DNA of 64,000 bases from JABSSA01 sp039960995 (GTDB taxonomy: Bacteria > Pseudomonadota > Alphaproteobacteria > Rhodobacterales > Rhodobacteraceae): contig JBDVKF010000006.1 of NCBI GenBank assembly GCA_039960995.1, forward strand, positions 62,001 to 126,000, in the 5' to 3' direction. The notes under the pieces are model-generated. The model was not told the DNA's origin, made no database searches, and saw nothing but the letters and a program-made list of their open reading frames with translations. Each line of letters begins with the position of its first letter. The first letter of the stretch is position 1. Of this stretch, positions 27,236 through 36,751 are shown piece by piece. Made by a program: the position numbers and the translations under genes.

Positions 27236-28027
27236 CTACTGGCTCGAGGTCAACCATTCTACAATTTCACTCTCGGGGTCTTCCAGTGCATCAATGATAT
27301 CAAAATGGTGTTTTTCGGGGCTTTCAACAATTGAACAGTCCCAATGTGCGGCCAGCCAGCGGGCCTGATCGATAAATGCAGGCCTTTCTGCAGCGCCAAC
27401 CCAAATCGTGACTGGAATTGGTGGAGCTGACTGCAGCAATGGACTTTCCGCCCGTGCCATGGCCAAATCGATTCGGAAATCATCATTCATGGTCGTTTTT
27501 GTCAGCGGTTCCAGATCACTAAGCGGCGAGATCGGTGCGACACGAGATATCCTGTCGGATACGCGGGTGTGCACCATGCCCTCTGCCAACATTCGGGCAA
27601 CCAGATGCCCACCGGCAGAATGTCCCGTCAGAGCAATTGGTCCTTCAGTTTTTTCAGCAATTTGGGTGACTGCGGCGGCAATCTGCTGGGTGATCGTCGC
27701 GATGGGGACATCTGGGCAAAGGTCATACGTAGGCATAGCAACAGCCCAATTGCGACCCAATGCGCCTTTGGCCAGGTGAGACCAGCTTTGATTGTCGAAA
27801 GCGCGCCAATAGCCACCGTGCACAAAGATCAGTGTGCCTTGAGTATCCGCGTTGGGATGAAACATATCAAAACACTGTCGTTGTGATGGACCATAAGACA
27901 TTCCAAGGTCAGCATGTGCGCCAAGGGCATCACGAAAGTCTTGCGCCTTTTGAGACCATTTCGGTGGATAGGTTTCTGCATTGGGGATGAACGGGCCATT
28001 GGCATATTCATCGTCAAGATTGGTCAT
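27236..28027 (-). CDS. Alpha/beta hydrolase, kynurenine formamidase-like
   Basis: A 263-residue cytoplasmic esterase/amidase of the alpha/beta hydrolase fold. The oxyanion motif IFVHGGYWRAF (HGGxW) and the nucleophile elbow GHSAGGHLVARML fit the arylformamidase/AFMID subgroup; the catalytic histidine is probably in PEKHHFDIIDAL near the C-terminus. In this subgroup N-formylkynurenine is a common substrate, but no kynurenine-pathway genes are next to it, so only the fold and mechanism are secure. It is divergent from gabD. Confidence 0.83.
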   Translation of the reverse strand: MTNLDDEYANGPFIPNAETYPPKWSQKAQDFRDALGAHADLGMSYGPSQRQCFDMFHPNADTQGTLIFVHGGYWRAFDNQSWSHLAKGALGRNWAVAMPTYDLCPDVPIATITQQIAAAVTQIAEKTEGPIALTGHSAGGHLVARMLAEGMVHTRVSDRISRVAPISPLSDLEPLTKTTMNDDFRIDLAMARAESPLLQSAPPIPVTIWVGAAERPAFIDQARWLAAHWDCSIVESPEKHHFDIIDALEDPESEIVEWLTSSQ

Positions 28028-28125
28028 GTGACATCCCTTTTCGTGTCATTAATTTTGCCGACGGCTGGACATTGCGCAATAGACTTGGTTTGCATCATCA
28101 GATGCTTTTGTGGGGAGACTAGGCG

Positions 28126-29601
28126 ATGCTGGATCAAACGACCAATCTGAAATTACTTCTAACCGACCCGACGTTGCTTGAGACGCGCGCCTATGTGAAC
28201 GGGGTTTGGATTGATGGAACCAATGGCACATTTGACGTGACCAACCCAGCCCGTGGCGACGTGATCGCCAGCGTTGCTGACCTAAGTCGAGACCAAGTCA
28301 ACTCGGCCATTGCGGAGGCGGAAGCGTCGCAAAAAGTATGGGCCGCAATGACCGGCAAAGAGCGTGCCAATATTTTGCGCCGCTGGTACAATTTGATGAT
28401 GGAAAACGTGGATGATCTGGCGATCATTCTGACGGCTGAACAAGGCAAGCCATTGGCAGAGGCCAAGGGTGAAATCGCCTATGGTGCGTCTTTCATCGAA
28501 TTCTTTGCCGAAGAAGCCAAACGTATTTACGGCGAAACGATCCCAGGCCATCAACCGGACAAACGAATAATGGTGTTGAAGCAGCCCATAGGTGTGGCCG
28601 CCTCGATTACGCCGTGGAATTTCCCGAATGCGATGATTACCCGAAAGGCCGGACCTGCTTTGGCTGCGGGATGCGCATTCATTGCGCGCCCTTCCGAAGA
28701 AACGCCATTAAGCGCGATTGTCATGGGCGTTCTTGCTGAACGCGCGGGTATCCCTTCGGGTGTGTTCAATGTGGTTCCGTCTTCGTCACCGTCTGAGATC
28801 GGGAAAGAATTTTGTGAAAACCCGACGGTTCGCAAGCTGACCTTTACTGGCAGCACTCAGGTCGGACGCATCCTACTGCGTCAAGCGGCAGATAGCGTCA
28901 TGAAGTGTTCCATGGAATTGGGTGGCAACGCGCCATTTATCGTGTTTGACGATGCCGACCTTGATGCAGCTGTCGAAGGCGCGATTGCTTGCAAATTCCG
29001 CAACAACGGACAGACATGCGTGTGCGCCAACCGCATTTACGTTCAGTCCGGCGTTTACGATGTTTTCGCCGAAAAATTGACGGCGCGTGTCAAGGCCATG
29101 AAAGTCGGAGACGGTCTGAGCGAAGGAACGGACCTTGGACCGCTGATAAATCTGAAAGCCGGTGACAAAGTCGCCAATCACATTGCGGATGCAAAATCCA
29201 AAGGCGGAACCGTTGTGCTTGGGGACGCGCCAATTGGCCTTGGCGGAAATTTTCTGAACCCCACGATCATAACTGACGTCACCCAGGATATGACTGTGGC
29301 CCAAGAAGAAACCTTTGGGCCGCTTGCACCTTTGTTCAAGTTTGAGGACGAGGACGATGTGATCGCAATGGCCAATGATACGATTTTCGGCTTGGCCTCG
29401 TATTTTTACGCAAACGATCTGAGCCGCGTTTATAAGGTCGCAGAGGCGTTGGAATATGGGATCGTCGGTGTGAACACCGGGATTATTTCAACCGAAGTCG
29501 CACCATTTGGTGGGGTGAAGCAATCTGGTTTGGGCCGCGAAGGATCGCATCACGGTATCGAAGATTATCTTGAGATGAAGTATATCTGTATGAGCGTTTG
29601 A
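28126..29601 (+). CDS. gabD: NAD(P)-dependent succinate-semialdehyde dehydrogenase
   Basis: A 491-residue aldehyde dehydrogenase of the GabD type, converting succinate semialdehyde to succinate in GABA degradation. Seen are the NAD-binding FTGSTQVGRILL, the catalytic glutamate in MELGGNAPFIVFDDAD, and the catalytic cysteine in NNGQTCVCANRIYVQ, where the second cysteine (C-x-C) matches the redox-switch pair of SSADH enzymes. It ends GREGSHHGIEDYLEMKYICM, typical of the family. No GABA transaminase gene is directly adjacent; a class III aminotransferase lies 32 kb away in the same window. Confidence 0.92.
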   Translation: MLDQTTNLKLLLTDPTLLETRAYVNGVWIDGTNGTFDVTNPARGDVIASVADLSRDQVNSAIAEAEASQKVWAAMTGKERANILRRWYNLMMENVDDLAIILTAEQGKPLAEAKGEIAYGASFIEFFAEEAKRIYGETIPGHQPDKRIMVLKQPIGVAASITPWNFPNAMITRKAGPALAAGCAFIARPSEETPLSAIVMGVLAERAGIPSGVFNVVPSSSPSEIGKEFCENPTVRKLTFTGSTQVGRILLRQAADSVMKCSMELGGNAPFIVFDDADLDAAVEGAIACKFRNNGQTCVCANRIYVQSGVYDVFAEKLTARVKAMKVGDGLSEGTDLGPLINLKAGDKVANHIADAKSKGGTVVLGDAPIGLGGNFLNPTIITDVTQDMTVAQEETFGPLAPLFKFEDEDDVIAMANDTIFGLASYFYANDLSRVYKVAEALEYGIVGVNTGIISTEVAPFGGVKQSGLGREGSHHGIEDYLEMKYICMSV

Positions 29602-29655
29602 GTCTCATTTCGAACCTTTGTCGTGTACGAAATGTCTTGATGCAGCCTCTATGAT

Positions 29656-29670
29656 CTCGGGTATCCCGAG
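29656..29670. other. Short perfect hairpin downstream of gabD
   Basis: CTCGGG (29656-29661) and CCCGAG (29665-29670) form a six-base stem with a three-base loop in the 212-base gap after gabD. No T tract follows, so I do not call it a terminator. CATTTCG...CGAAATG, a second inverted pair, lies just before it. Either may mark the gabD mRNA 3' end. Confidence 0.35.
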
Positions 29671-29813
29671 GAAGGTCGACGTGTGTTTCGACTTGGCTTG
29701 ACGTACTGTCATGCGCGCGCTTTTGGTTCGATAAAATGATCGCTGATCTGTGAATTGCTACGTGTCGCTTCAAAGGCAACTATAGGACTGAACCGGCAAC
29801 AAGGGAGCCTGAT

Positions 29814-30653
29814 GTGAAGCGGATTTTGACGGGTATTTGTTTAGCGGTCTTGATGACATCTTCGGCTGCAGTGGCACAAGAATGTGGTGGGGCGGACGTT
29901 CCGTGTAAAGTTGCCTTGGGGAATTATCACATGGCGCCCCCCGAAGTGGCGGACGCAAGGGGCATTGTCGTGCACCTGCATGGTGGCGGCGGCCGTGGTC
30001 GGGGTCTTTTGAAATCGGGGTTGGCCAAAGCGGCGTTGGCGCGCGGATATGTGTTTGTTGCACCGGATGGAGATCATCCGACTCGTCGTTTCAAACGGGA
30101 TTGGTCCGTGCGTGGTAAGAATTTGGAATATGATCGCGATGACGCGGTTTTCTTGCGTCAAGTTCTGGTTGATGTGCGTGACAAGACGGGTGTAACGGAT
30201 GAACCTGTCCTTTTGGCGGGGTTTTCCCGCGGCGGTTCCTTTGTTTGGGATATGGCCTGTTCAGATCCAGAATTTGCCGATGCTTTCGCGCCGATTGCGG
30301 GTGCGTTTTGGGATGATTTGCCCACGACATGTTCTGCGCCTGTGCGCATGTTCCACACACATGGGTGGAACGACCGCACAGTTCCTTTGGAAGGTCGTTC
30401 ATTTGGTGGTGGCGTCGTAGTGCAAGGGGATGTCTGGGCGTCACTTAAGATACTGCGCGAGACCAATGGCTGTGACAAACGTCAGCCTGAAAGTTCCAGC
30501 TTTGATGGTGATCTTTGGTTTCGGCATTGGCATGACTGTGCCAGCGGTTCCATAGATTTGATGTTGCACAAAGGGGGGCATGGCGCACCCGCCGGATGGG
30601 CGCCACACATTATGGATTGGTTCGAAGCGCAGATGCTTGAAGCACGAGGGTAA
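29814..30653 (+). CDS. Secreted alpha/beta hydrolase, PHB depolymerase (LpqC)-like
   Basis: A 279-residue exported hydrolase. The signal peptide MKRILTGICLAVLMTSSAAVA is followed by a cysteine-containing segment and the hydrolase core: oxyanion loop HLHGGGGRGRG, nucleophile elbow AGFSRGGSFVWDMAC (GxSxG) and a C-terminal histidine in HKGGHGAPAGW. These features resemble the polyhydroxybutyrate depolymerase/feruloyl esterase (LpqC-type) group, so a periplasmic or extracellular ester substrate is likely. The start is GTG with AAGGGAG upstream; an overlapping ATG (29812) is out of frame. Confidence 0.83.
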   Translation: MKRILTGICLAVLMTSSAAVAQECGGADVPCKVALGNYHMAPPEVADARGIVVHLHGGGGRGRGLLKSGLAKAALARGYVFVAPDGDHPTRRFKRDWSVRGKNLEYDRDDAVFLRQVLVDVRDKTGVTDEPVLLAGFSRGGSFVWDMACSDPEFADAFAPIAGAFWDDLPTTCSAPVRMFHTHGWNDRTVPLEGRSFGGGVVVQGDVWASLKILRETNGCDKRQPESSSFDGDLWFRHWHDCASGSIDLMLHKGGHGAPAGWAPHIMDWFEAQMLEARG

Positions 30654-30695
30654 AGGCGATTGACAGGACGGCCTGCCGGGCGTCAAACAAGGGCC

Positions 30696-31667
30696 ATGTT
30701 TACACGTCAAGACCTTGAAGACGCCGCGGCCTTTGTTCATTCAAAGATGCCCGAAACACCGCAATATGCATGGCCACTATTGACCAATGCAACAGGGGCT
30801 GAGGTGTGGGTCAAACACGAGAACCACACCCCAACCGGTGCATTCAAAGTGCGCGGGGCCTTCACATTTATCGACTGGCTTGTGCGCGAACACCCACACG
30901 TGCCCGGCATTTGTACTGCGACGCGCGGCAATCATGGCCAAGGGCAGGCTTGGGCCGCGACCAAGGCGGGTTTGACGGCAAAGGTGTATGTCCCCAAAGG
31001 CAATTCCACCGAAAAGAACGCGGCCATGCAGGCTTGGGGCGCTGAAGTGATCGAATTCGGACAGGATTTCGATACAGCACGGTTAGAGGCAATTCGTGTG
31101 GCGGAAGAACAAGGTTTGTTCATTGTCCCCCCATTCCATCGTGAATTGGTTCGAGGCGTTGCGACATATGCGTATGAACTTTTTCTGGCGCAGCCTGATT
31201 TGCACACTGTTTATGTTCCGATTGGATGCGGATCTGGGATTTGTGGATTGATTTCTGCGCGTGACGCGTTGGGGTTGGACACTCAAATCGTCGGGGTGGT
31301 GTCTGAACATGCGCAAACCGCAAAGCTGTCTGTCGAAGCGGGGCGAATGGTTCAGACCGAAACAGCAACGACCTTTGCTGATGGAATGGCCGTGCGCATG
31401 CCGGTGCCCGATGCGTTGGATATCTATGGCCCGGGTGCAGAACGCATCATTACTGTTTCGGAAGAGGACGTCGCCAATGCCATCCGTTTATATTTTTCGG
31501 CGACCCACAATGTCGCAGAAGGGGCAGGTGCTGCACCTTTGGCGGGATTGATGCGTGAACGGGACAAGATGAAGGGCAAGAAGGTTGGGGTTATCCTGTG
31601 TGGCGGGAATATCGACACGTCATGGTTCCAGACTGTGCTGGCAGGTGGCGTTCCAAGGATGACATAA
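30696..31667 (+). CDS. Threonine dehydratase-like PLP enzyme (fold type II)
   Basis: A 323-residue pyridoxal-phosphate enzyme of the threonine/serine dehydratase family, without the C-terminal regulatory ACT domain of biosynthetic IlvA, so a catabolic or broad-specificity role is likely. The PLP lysine is in HTPTGAFKVRGA, the substrate loop is ATRGNHGQG, and the phosphate-binding glycine loop is PIGCGSGICGLISA. I prefer ATG 30696 (MFTRQDLEDAA), which matches family N-termini; an in-frame TTG at 30660 with a better-placed GAGGG is the alternative and would add 12 residues. Confidence 0.87.
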   Translation: MFTRQDLEDAAAFVHSKMPETPQYAWPLLTNATGAEVWVKHENHTPTGAFKVRGAFTFIDWLVREHPHVPGICTATRGNHGQGQAWAATKAGLTAKVYVPKGNSTEKNAAMQAWGAEVIEFGQDFDTARLEAIRVAEEQGLFIVPPFHRELVRGVATYAYELFLAQPDLHTVYVPIGCGSGICGLISARDALGLDTQIVGVVSEHAQTAKLSVEAGRMVQTETATTFADGMAVRMPVPDALDIYGPGAERIITVSEEDVANAIRLYFSATHNVAEGAGAAPLAGLMRERDKMKGKKVGVILCGGNIDTSWFQTVLAGGVPRMT

Positions 31668-31753
31668 CGGCGCAACGACCCTCAGGTGGCTTGTGAGAAT
31701 GCGCCCTTTGACGCATAAATGCATGTGAATCAGTCAGGTAGGAATCTCTTTTT

Positions 31754-31933
31754 ATGACCACCGAAGCGCAAGAAACTAAGTCAGTCTCCAGCTACCGTGT
31801 CGCTTGTGATGGCGGCGAAGGTGCTTTGGGTCACCCGCGTGTTTGGCTGCAAATCTCGGCTGACAGTGGATGGGTCGATTGCCCGTACTGTGACTGTAGA
31901 TACATTCACAAAGACCACGTTGAAGCCGCATAG
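31754..31933 (+). CDS. zf-CHCC zinc-finger protein (NDUFS6-like)
   Basis: A 59-residue protein. It reads YRVACDGGEGALGHPRVWLQ, then VDCPYCDCRYIHKDH. The zinc ligands are Cys-X8-His (CDGGEGALGH) and CPYC, the pattern of the zf-CHCC family, whose eukaryotic member is the NDUFS6 subunit of mitochondrial complex I. Alphaproteobacteria keep a short homologue, and a role in respiratory complex I assembly or stability is inferred from that. It ends eight bases before the DUF2459 gene. Confidence 0.85.
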   Translation: MTTEAQETKSVSSYRVACDGGEGALGHPRVWLQISADSGWVDCPYCDCRYIHKDHVEAA

Positions 31934-31940
31934 CTGAAAT

Positions 31941-32603
31941 ATGCTGCGGCGCACGCTTTTGGCGATTGTCGCATTTCCTGTTGTCTATTGTCTGGCGGCG
32001 TTCTTTTTGGCGTTTGTGCCTGGAACGCGTTCTGATGTTGGGTTGGACAGCGAACAAGTGACCATCTATTTGGTGCGCAGTCCGATCCACTATGATTTTC
32101 TGCTGCCACTAGATGACCAAACGACCGCGCGTTTTGACTGGCTTAGGCGTGGCGGTGTGGCGTTAGATAACCCGGGTGCGGATTGGCTTGTCGTTGGATG
32201 GGGCGGGCAGGAATTTTACACGACAGTTGGGTCTTATGCTGATGTCGAGATGCGTGCGGTTTGGCGTGGCATAACCGGTGACAATTCGGTCATTCGGGTA
32301 TCTTTGGCGGGGCCTGTGTCACCGGACTGGCCGATAAAGGCGATGTCGTTGTCGGGCACTCAATACGCAAATCTCATGACTTTCATCGAAGGCAGCTTTG
32401 CGGGCGGGCGCGAGACCTTGGCGTTGAATGAGGCGGGTTTTTCGGATTTTGATCGCTTTTTCCCGGCCAAGGATCGGTTCCATTTATTCAACACTTGCAA
32501 CGTTTGGATTGGGCGAGCTTTGCGCGCAGCTGGGGTTCGATTTGGAATTTGGACGCCTGCGCCTTTTTCGGTGACTCTTTCTGCTCGCTTTCTTGCCGAT
32601 TGA
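31941..32603 (+). CDS. DUF2459 / TIGR02117 family protein
   Basis: A 220-residue protein with one N-terminal membrane helix or uncleaved signal (LLAIVAFPVVYCLAAFFLAF) and a globular periplasmic domain. Family blocks are VTIYLVRSPIHYDFLLPL, DWLVVGWGGQEFYTTVGSYADVEMRAVWRG and FHLFNTCNVWIGRALRAAGVRFGIWTPAPF. The conserved H, C and W residues suggest a hydrolase-like fold (the family has been called urease-region protein), but no activity is established. It sits between the zf-CHCC gene and polA and is probably cotranscribed with the former. Confidence 0.83.
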   Translation: MLRRTLLAIVAFPVVYCLAAFFLAFVPGTRSDVGLDSEQVTIYLVRSPIHYDFLLPLDDQTTARFDWLRRGGVALDNPGADWLVVGWGGQEFYTTVGSYADVEMRAVWRGITGDNSVIRVSLAGPVSPDWPIKAMSLSGTQYANLMTFIEGSFAGGRETLALNEAGFSDFDRFFPAKDRFHLFNTCNVWIGRALRAAGVRFGIWTPAPFSVTLSARFLAD

Positions 32604-32660
32604 CTGGCACCTCGCTGCGGCGCGTGGCACAAAGGCGCAAACATCCCGGGGGAGCGTTTC

Positions 32661-35444
32661 ATGACATTCGGCAAAGGCTGCCATCTTCATCTGATTGACG
32701 GATCGGCATTTATTTTTCGCGCCTACCATGCGTTGCCACCTTTGACACGCAAGTCAGATGGTTTGCCCATTGGTGCTGTCTCTGGGTTTTGCAACATGTT
32801 GCAGCGTTATGTCGAAGGCAACCACGGACCTGATGCGCCAACCCATGTCGCGGTTATTTTCGACAAAGGATCGCACACATTCCGGAATGATCTTTACGAC
32901 CAATACAAAGCCAACCGGGAAGCAATGCCCGAAGACCTGCGCCCGCAGATGCCTTTGACACGCGAAGCGACCAAAGCGTTCAATATCGCGTGCAAAGAAA
33001 TCGAAGGATACGAAGCCGACGATATTATCGCGACCTTGTCCGTGCAGGCCAGAGACGCTGGCGGTCAAGTCACGATCATCAGTTCTGACAAGGATATGAT
33101 GCAGTTGGTGGGCGGCGGTGTCGAAATGTTCGACGCCATGAAAAACCGCCGGATCGACAAAGACGGAGTTTTTGAAAAATTTGGTGTCGGCCCTGAGCGG
33201 GTTGTGGATGTGCAAGCTTTGGCTGGCGACAGCGTGGACAACGTGCCGGGCGCGCCGGGCATTGGTATTAAAACGGCGGCATTGTTGATCAACGAGTATG
33301 GATCGCTTGAGGAACTGCTGGACCGAGCAGAAGAAATCAAACAACCAAAACGTCGGCAAAGTCTGATCGATAATCGTGCTCAGATCGAGTTGTCCAAGAA
33401 ACTGGTGCAATTGGATCTTGGGATGCCCTTGGATTTCACCTTGGATGATCTTGAGGTGAAATATCCTGAAGCTGAAACTTTGATGGGGTTCTTGGCGGAT
33501 ATGGAATTCCGCACGTTGACCAAACGTATCGCTGACAAGTTGGGGGTTGATGCGCCGACAATTGTGGATGCGCCAGCGGCGATACCCACCCAAGAAGCCG
33601 TGCCGTTTGATGTCGCAGGGTATTCCTGTGTGCGTGACGCCGCCGCTTTGCAGGGGTGGATTGATCAGATTTACGAACGCGGTTGGGTCGCAGTTGATAC
33701 CGAGACCACAGGCCTAAATGAAATGATTGCAGGACTGGTCGGAATTTCGTTGGCCGTCGAGCCGGGGCAGGCGTGTTACATCCCGCTGACCCATCGGTCA
33801 GGTGGCGATGATCTTTTCGGTTCGGATGAGCTGGCAGAAGGTCAGATGCCTCTGGATGAGGCGTTAAATTTGTTGCGGCCTGTTTTAGAAGATCCGTCGA
33901 TCATCAAGATCGGCCAAAACATGAAATACGATTCCAAGATTTTTGCCCGATACGGTGTGGATGTGGCTCCCATCGACGATACGATGTTGATGTCATACGC
34001 CATGCATGGCGGATTACATGGGCACGGGATGGATACGCTGAGCGAACGTTACCTATCGCACAAACCGATTCCGATAAAGCCGCTTTTGGGGTCGGGTAAA
34101 TCGGCAAAGACCTTTGACCTTGTTCCGATTGAAGACGCGATACCCTATGCGGCTGAAGACGCTGATGTGACTTTGCGCTTGTGGCAGTTATTCAAACCCT
34201 TGTTGCACACCGTTCAGGTGACAAAAGTCTATGAAAAACTGGAACGCCCTATGGTTTCCGTACTTGCGCGTATGGAGATGAGCGGCATCAAAGTTGACCG
34301 CGATGCGTTGAGCCGGATGTCCAACGCGTTTGCGCAGAAAATGGCGGGTTTGGAATCTGAGATTCATGAGCTTGCAGGGCAATCTTTTAATGTAGGTAGC
34401 CCAAAACAGCTTGGTGAAATCTTGTTTGACAAGATGGGTATAGAAGGCGGAAAGCGTGGTAAAACAGGGGCTTATGCGACCGGCGCGGATGTTCTGGAAG
34501 ATTTGGCAACCGAACACGAGATGCCAGCGCGCGTGTTGGACTGGCGTCAACTTAGCAAGCTGAAATCGACCTATACCGACGCTTTGCAAGACCATATCAA
34601 CCCTGACACGGGCCGTGTGCATACATCTTATTCCATTGCGGGGGCAAGCACGGGGCGTTTGGCGTCGACTGATCCAAATCTGCAAAACATACCAATCCGT
34701 ACGGAGGAGGGGCGACGCATCCGTGAAGCCTTCATTGCCGAAGAAGGCAAGGTGCTCGTCGCACTGGATTACAGCCAAATCGAGTTGCGCATTTTGGCCC
34801 ATATTGCTGGAATTCCAGCACTCAAACAGGCGTTCAAGGATGGTTTGGACATCCACGCAATGACGGCGTCTGAAATGTTTGACGTTCCATTGGATGAAAT
34901 GACGCCAGACATTCGCCGACAAGCCAAGGCCATTAACTTTGGTGTGATTTACGGCATCAGCGGGTTCGGCTTGGCGCGGAATTTGCGTATTCCCCGAGGC
35001 GAAGCACAAGGGTTCATTGATCGATATTTTGAACGGTTCCCGGGAATTAAGGATTACATGAACGACACCAAAGCTTTCGCGAAAGAGCATGGTTATGTTC
35101 AAACGCTGTTCGGTCGCAAAATTCATACACCCGAGATCGGAGCAAAGGGCCCGCGCGCTGGGTTTGCACAACGCGCTGCTATCAACGCCCCGATTCAAGG
35201 GACCGCAGCTGATGTGATCCGCCGTGCGATGGTCCGAATGCCTGAGGCGATTGCAAACCAACCGGCCAAGATGTTGTTGCAAGTTCATGACGAATTGCTG
35301 TTCGAGGTCGAAGAGGGTGCAGTTGACCAGCTGATCGAAACGGCACGCGATGTCATGGAAAACGCATCTGACCCGGTCGTGAAATTGGATGTGAAACTGA
35401 CAGTGGATGCGGGGCAAGGGAAAAACTGGGCCGAAGCGCATTGA
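32661..35444 (+). CDS. polA: DNA polymerase I
   Basis: A full-length 927-residue DNA polymerase I with all three activities. The 5'-3' nuclease domain fills residues 1-300 (EGYEADDIIATL, ISSDKDMMQLVGG, DSVDNVPGAPGIG). The 3'-5' proofreading domain has DTETTGLN near 345 and DIMLMSYAMHGG-like sequence near 435. The polymerase domain has motif A (DYSQIELRILAHIAG, about 702), motif B (RRQAKAINFGVIYG, about 751) and motif C (LQVHDELLFEVEE, about 873). No key residue appears missing. It is transcribed with the upstream region on the + strand; a YjbR gene follows 65 bases later. Confidence 0.96.
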   Translation: MTFGKGCHLHLIDGSAFIFRAYHALPPLTRKSDGLPIGAVSGFCNMLQRYVEGNHGPDAPTHVAVIFDKGSHTFRNDLYDQYKANREAMPEDLRPQMPLTREATKAFNIACKEIEGYEADDIIATLSVQARDAGGQVTIISSDKDMMQLVGGGVEMFDAMKNRRIDKDGVFEKFGVGPERVVDVQALAGDSVDNVPGAPGIGIKTAALLINEYGSLEELLDRAEEIKQPKRRQSLIDNRAQIELSKKLVQLDLGMPLDFTLDDLEVKYPEAETLMGFLADMEFRTLTKRIADKLGVDAPTIVDAPAAIPTQEAVPFDVAGYSCVRDAAALQGWIDQIYERGWVAVDTETTGLNEMIAGLVGISLAVEPGQACYIPLTHRSGGDDLFGSDELAEGQMPLDEALNLLRPVLEDPSIIKIGQNMKYDSKIFARYGVDVAPIDDTMLMSYAMHGGLHGHGMDTLSERYLSHKPIPIKPLLGSGKSAKTFDLVPIEDAIPYAAEDADVTLRLWQLFKPLLHTVQVTKVYEKLERPMVSVLARMEMSGIKVDRDALSRMSNAFAQKMAGLESEIHELAGQSFNVGSPKQLGEILFDKMGIEGGKRGKTGAYATGADVLEDLATEHEMPARVLDWRQLSKLKSTYTDALQDHINPDTGRVHTSYSIAGASTGRLASTDPNLQNIPIRTEEGRRIREAFIAEEGKVLVALDYSQIELRILAHIAGIPALKQAFKDGLDIHAMTASEMFDVPLDEMTPDIRRQAKAINFGVIYGISGFGLARNLRIPRGEAQGFIDRYFERFPGIKDYMNDTKAFAKEHGYVQTLFGRKIHTPEIGAKGPRAGFAQRAAINAPIQGTAADVIRRAMVRMPEAIANQPAKMLLQVHDELLFEVEEGAVDQLIETARDVMENASDPVVKLDVKLTVDAGQGKNWAEAH

Positions 35445-35509
35445 TCCTGTCACTTTCTGTCACGTGTTCAATGTAAGCTGCCTTTGCCTGATATTGGGGG
35501 AGCTTTGGG

Positions 35510-35863
35510 ATGCTGCAGAATTGGGAAGAGTTAAAACAGTTTGGAACTTCCCTGAATCTACCACATGTCGAATTGACGACGTCGTGGAACAATCCGGTGT
35601 TAAAAGCCCATGGCAAATTGTGGACATGGTGGTCGCCCTATGTCGACGCAGCACTGTTTAAGTGTGACAAAGATGAACGAGACATGTTGCGACAGGCTGA
35701 TCCCGAAACGTTCTTGTTTCACAAACATTATGAAAGCCACAATTTGATATTGGTAGCGGGCGGGCGCATTGATCCGGGTTGGGCCAAGGCGCGCTTGACC
35801 CAAACTTGGCGCGATATGGCCCCTAAACGCATTCTGAAAGTTTGGGACGAAACGGCCAGCTGA
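35510..35863 (+). CDS. MmcQ/YjbR family protein
   Basis: A 117-residue protein of the MmcQ/YjbR family, a small DNA-binding-like (CyaY-fold related) domain of unknown role. Typical blocks are MLQNWEELKQFGTSLNLP, KLWTWWSPYVDAALFKCDKDERDML and GRIDPGWAKARLTQTWRDMAPKRIL near the C-terminus. No signal peptide. GGGGGAG lies eight bases before the ATG. It converges with rfbA, eight bases away. Confidence 0.82.
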   Translation: MLQNWEELKQFGTSLNLPHVELTTSWNNPVLKAHGKLWTWWSPYVDAALFKCDKDERDMLRQADPETFLFHKHYESHNLILVAGGRIDPGWAKARLTQTWRDMAPKRILKVWDETAS

Positions 35864-35871
35864 CGTTGGGA

Positions 35872-36741
35872 TTACAGCAATTTGGCCAGATATGCCCCAT
35901 AGTTTGTTTTAGAGAATTTATCGGCCAATGCAGCGAGCTGATCTGGGGTAATCCATTTTTGTTCAAATGCGATTTCTTCAGGGCAACCAACCTGTTGATC
36001 CTGACGCATTTGCAATGTCCGGACAAAGTTGCCTGCATCCAAAAGTGACGCATGCGTGCCTGTGTCAAACCAAGCATACCCGCGGCCCATACGTTTGACT
36101 GACAGCGATCCGTCTTCAAGATAGCTGTTCAGCAAAGATGTGATTTCCAATTCCCCGCGGGGGGACGGCGTGATCTGCTTGGCGCGTTCAGGCGCTGTAT
36201 GATCAACAAAATAAAGACCCGTTACTGCGTAAGGAGATTCCGGGTGTTCGGGTTTTTCGACGATCGAAGTCGCGCGCCATTGGTCGTCAAATGCGACCAC
36301 TCCATATCGTTCTGGGTCATGAACGCGATAGCCAAATACCGAAGCGCCTTCGGTTTGCGATGATGCGTCGTCCAATAGATTGGTCAGGCCGTGGCCGTAA
36401 AAAATATTGTCTCCCAAAACCAAAGCGGACGGCGCACCGTCCAACCAGTCTTCGGTCAGCAAAAAGGCCTGGGCCAAGCCATCTGGTGATGGTTGTTCGA
36501 CGTAGTGCAGTGATAATCCCCATTGCGACCCGTCACCCAGAAGGCGTTTAAACTGAACTTGATCCTCGGGGGTTGTGATGATCGCAATGTCCTGAATGCC
36601 AGCCAGCATCAACACGGACAAAGGATAATAAATCATTGGCTTGTCGTAGATCGGCAAGAGCTGTTTTGAAACGCCAAGCGTTATCGGGTGCAAGCGCGAA
36701 CCAGTGCCCCCGGCCAAAATGATGCCTTTTCTCGATGTCAT
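35872..36741 (-). CDS. rfbA: Glucose-1-phosphate thymidylyltransferase
   Basis: A 289-residue nucleotidyltransferase that makes dTDP-glucose, the first step to dTDP-L-rhamnose. The signature GGTGSRLHPITLGVSKQLL opens the protein, with LGDNIFYGHGLTNLLD and WRATSIVEKPEHPESP further on, all as in RmlA. It is transcribed after rfbD with a ten-base gap. rfbB and rfbC are not in the window, so the rest of the pathway must be encoded elsewhere. Confidence 0.94.
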   Translation of the reverse strand: MTSRKGIILAGGTGSRLHPITLGVSKQLLPIYDKPMIYYPLSVLMLAGIQDIAIITTPEDQVQFKRLLGDGSQWGLSLHYVEQPSPDGLAQAFLLTEDWLDGAPSALVLGDNIFYGHGLTNLLDDASSQTEGASVFGYRVHDPERYGVVAFDDQWRATSIVEKPEHPESPYAVTGLYFVDHTAPERAKQITPSPRGELEITSLLNSYLEDGSLSVKRMGRGYAWFDTGTHASLLDAGNFVRTLQMRQDQQVGCPEEIAFEQKWITPDQLAALADKFSKTNYGAYLAKLL

Positions 36742-36751
36742 ATCTTTTCCG

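Noticed and set aside
29602..29813. A tRNA or riboswitch in the gap after gabD
   Set aside because: The small hairpins do not build a cloverleaf or a known aptamer, and there is no CCA-type end or T-loop sequence.
34188..35453. Long open frame (421 codons) on the minus strand opposite polA
   Set aside because: It lies wholly antisense to the polymerase domain of polA, has no recognisable domain, and its composition mirrors the codon bias of polA; it is a shadow frame.
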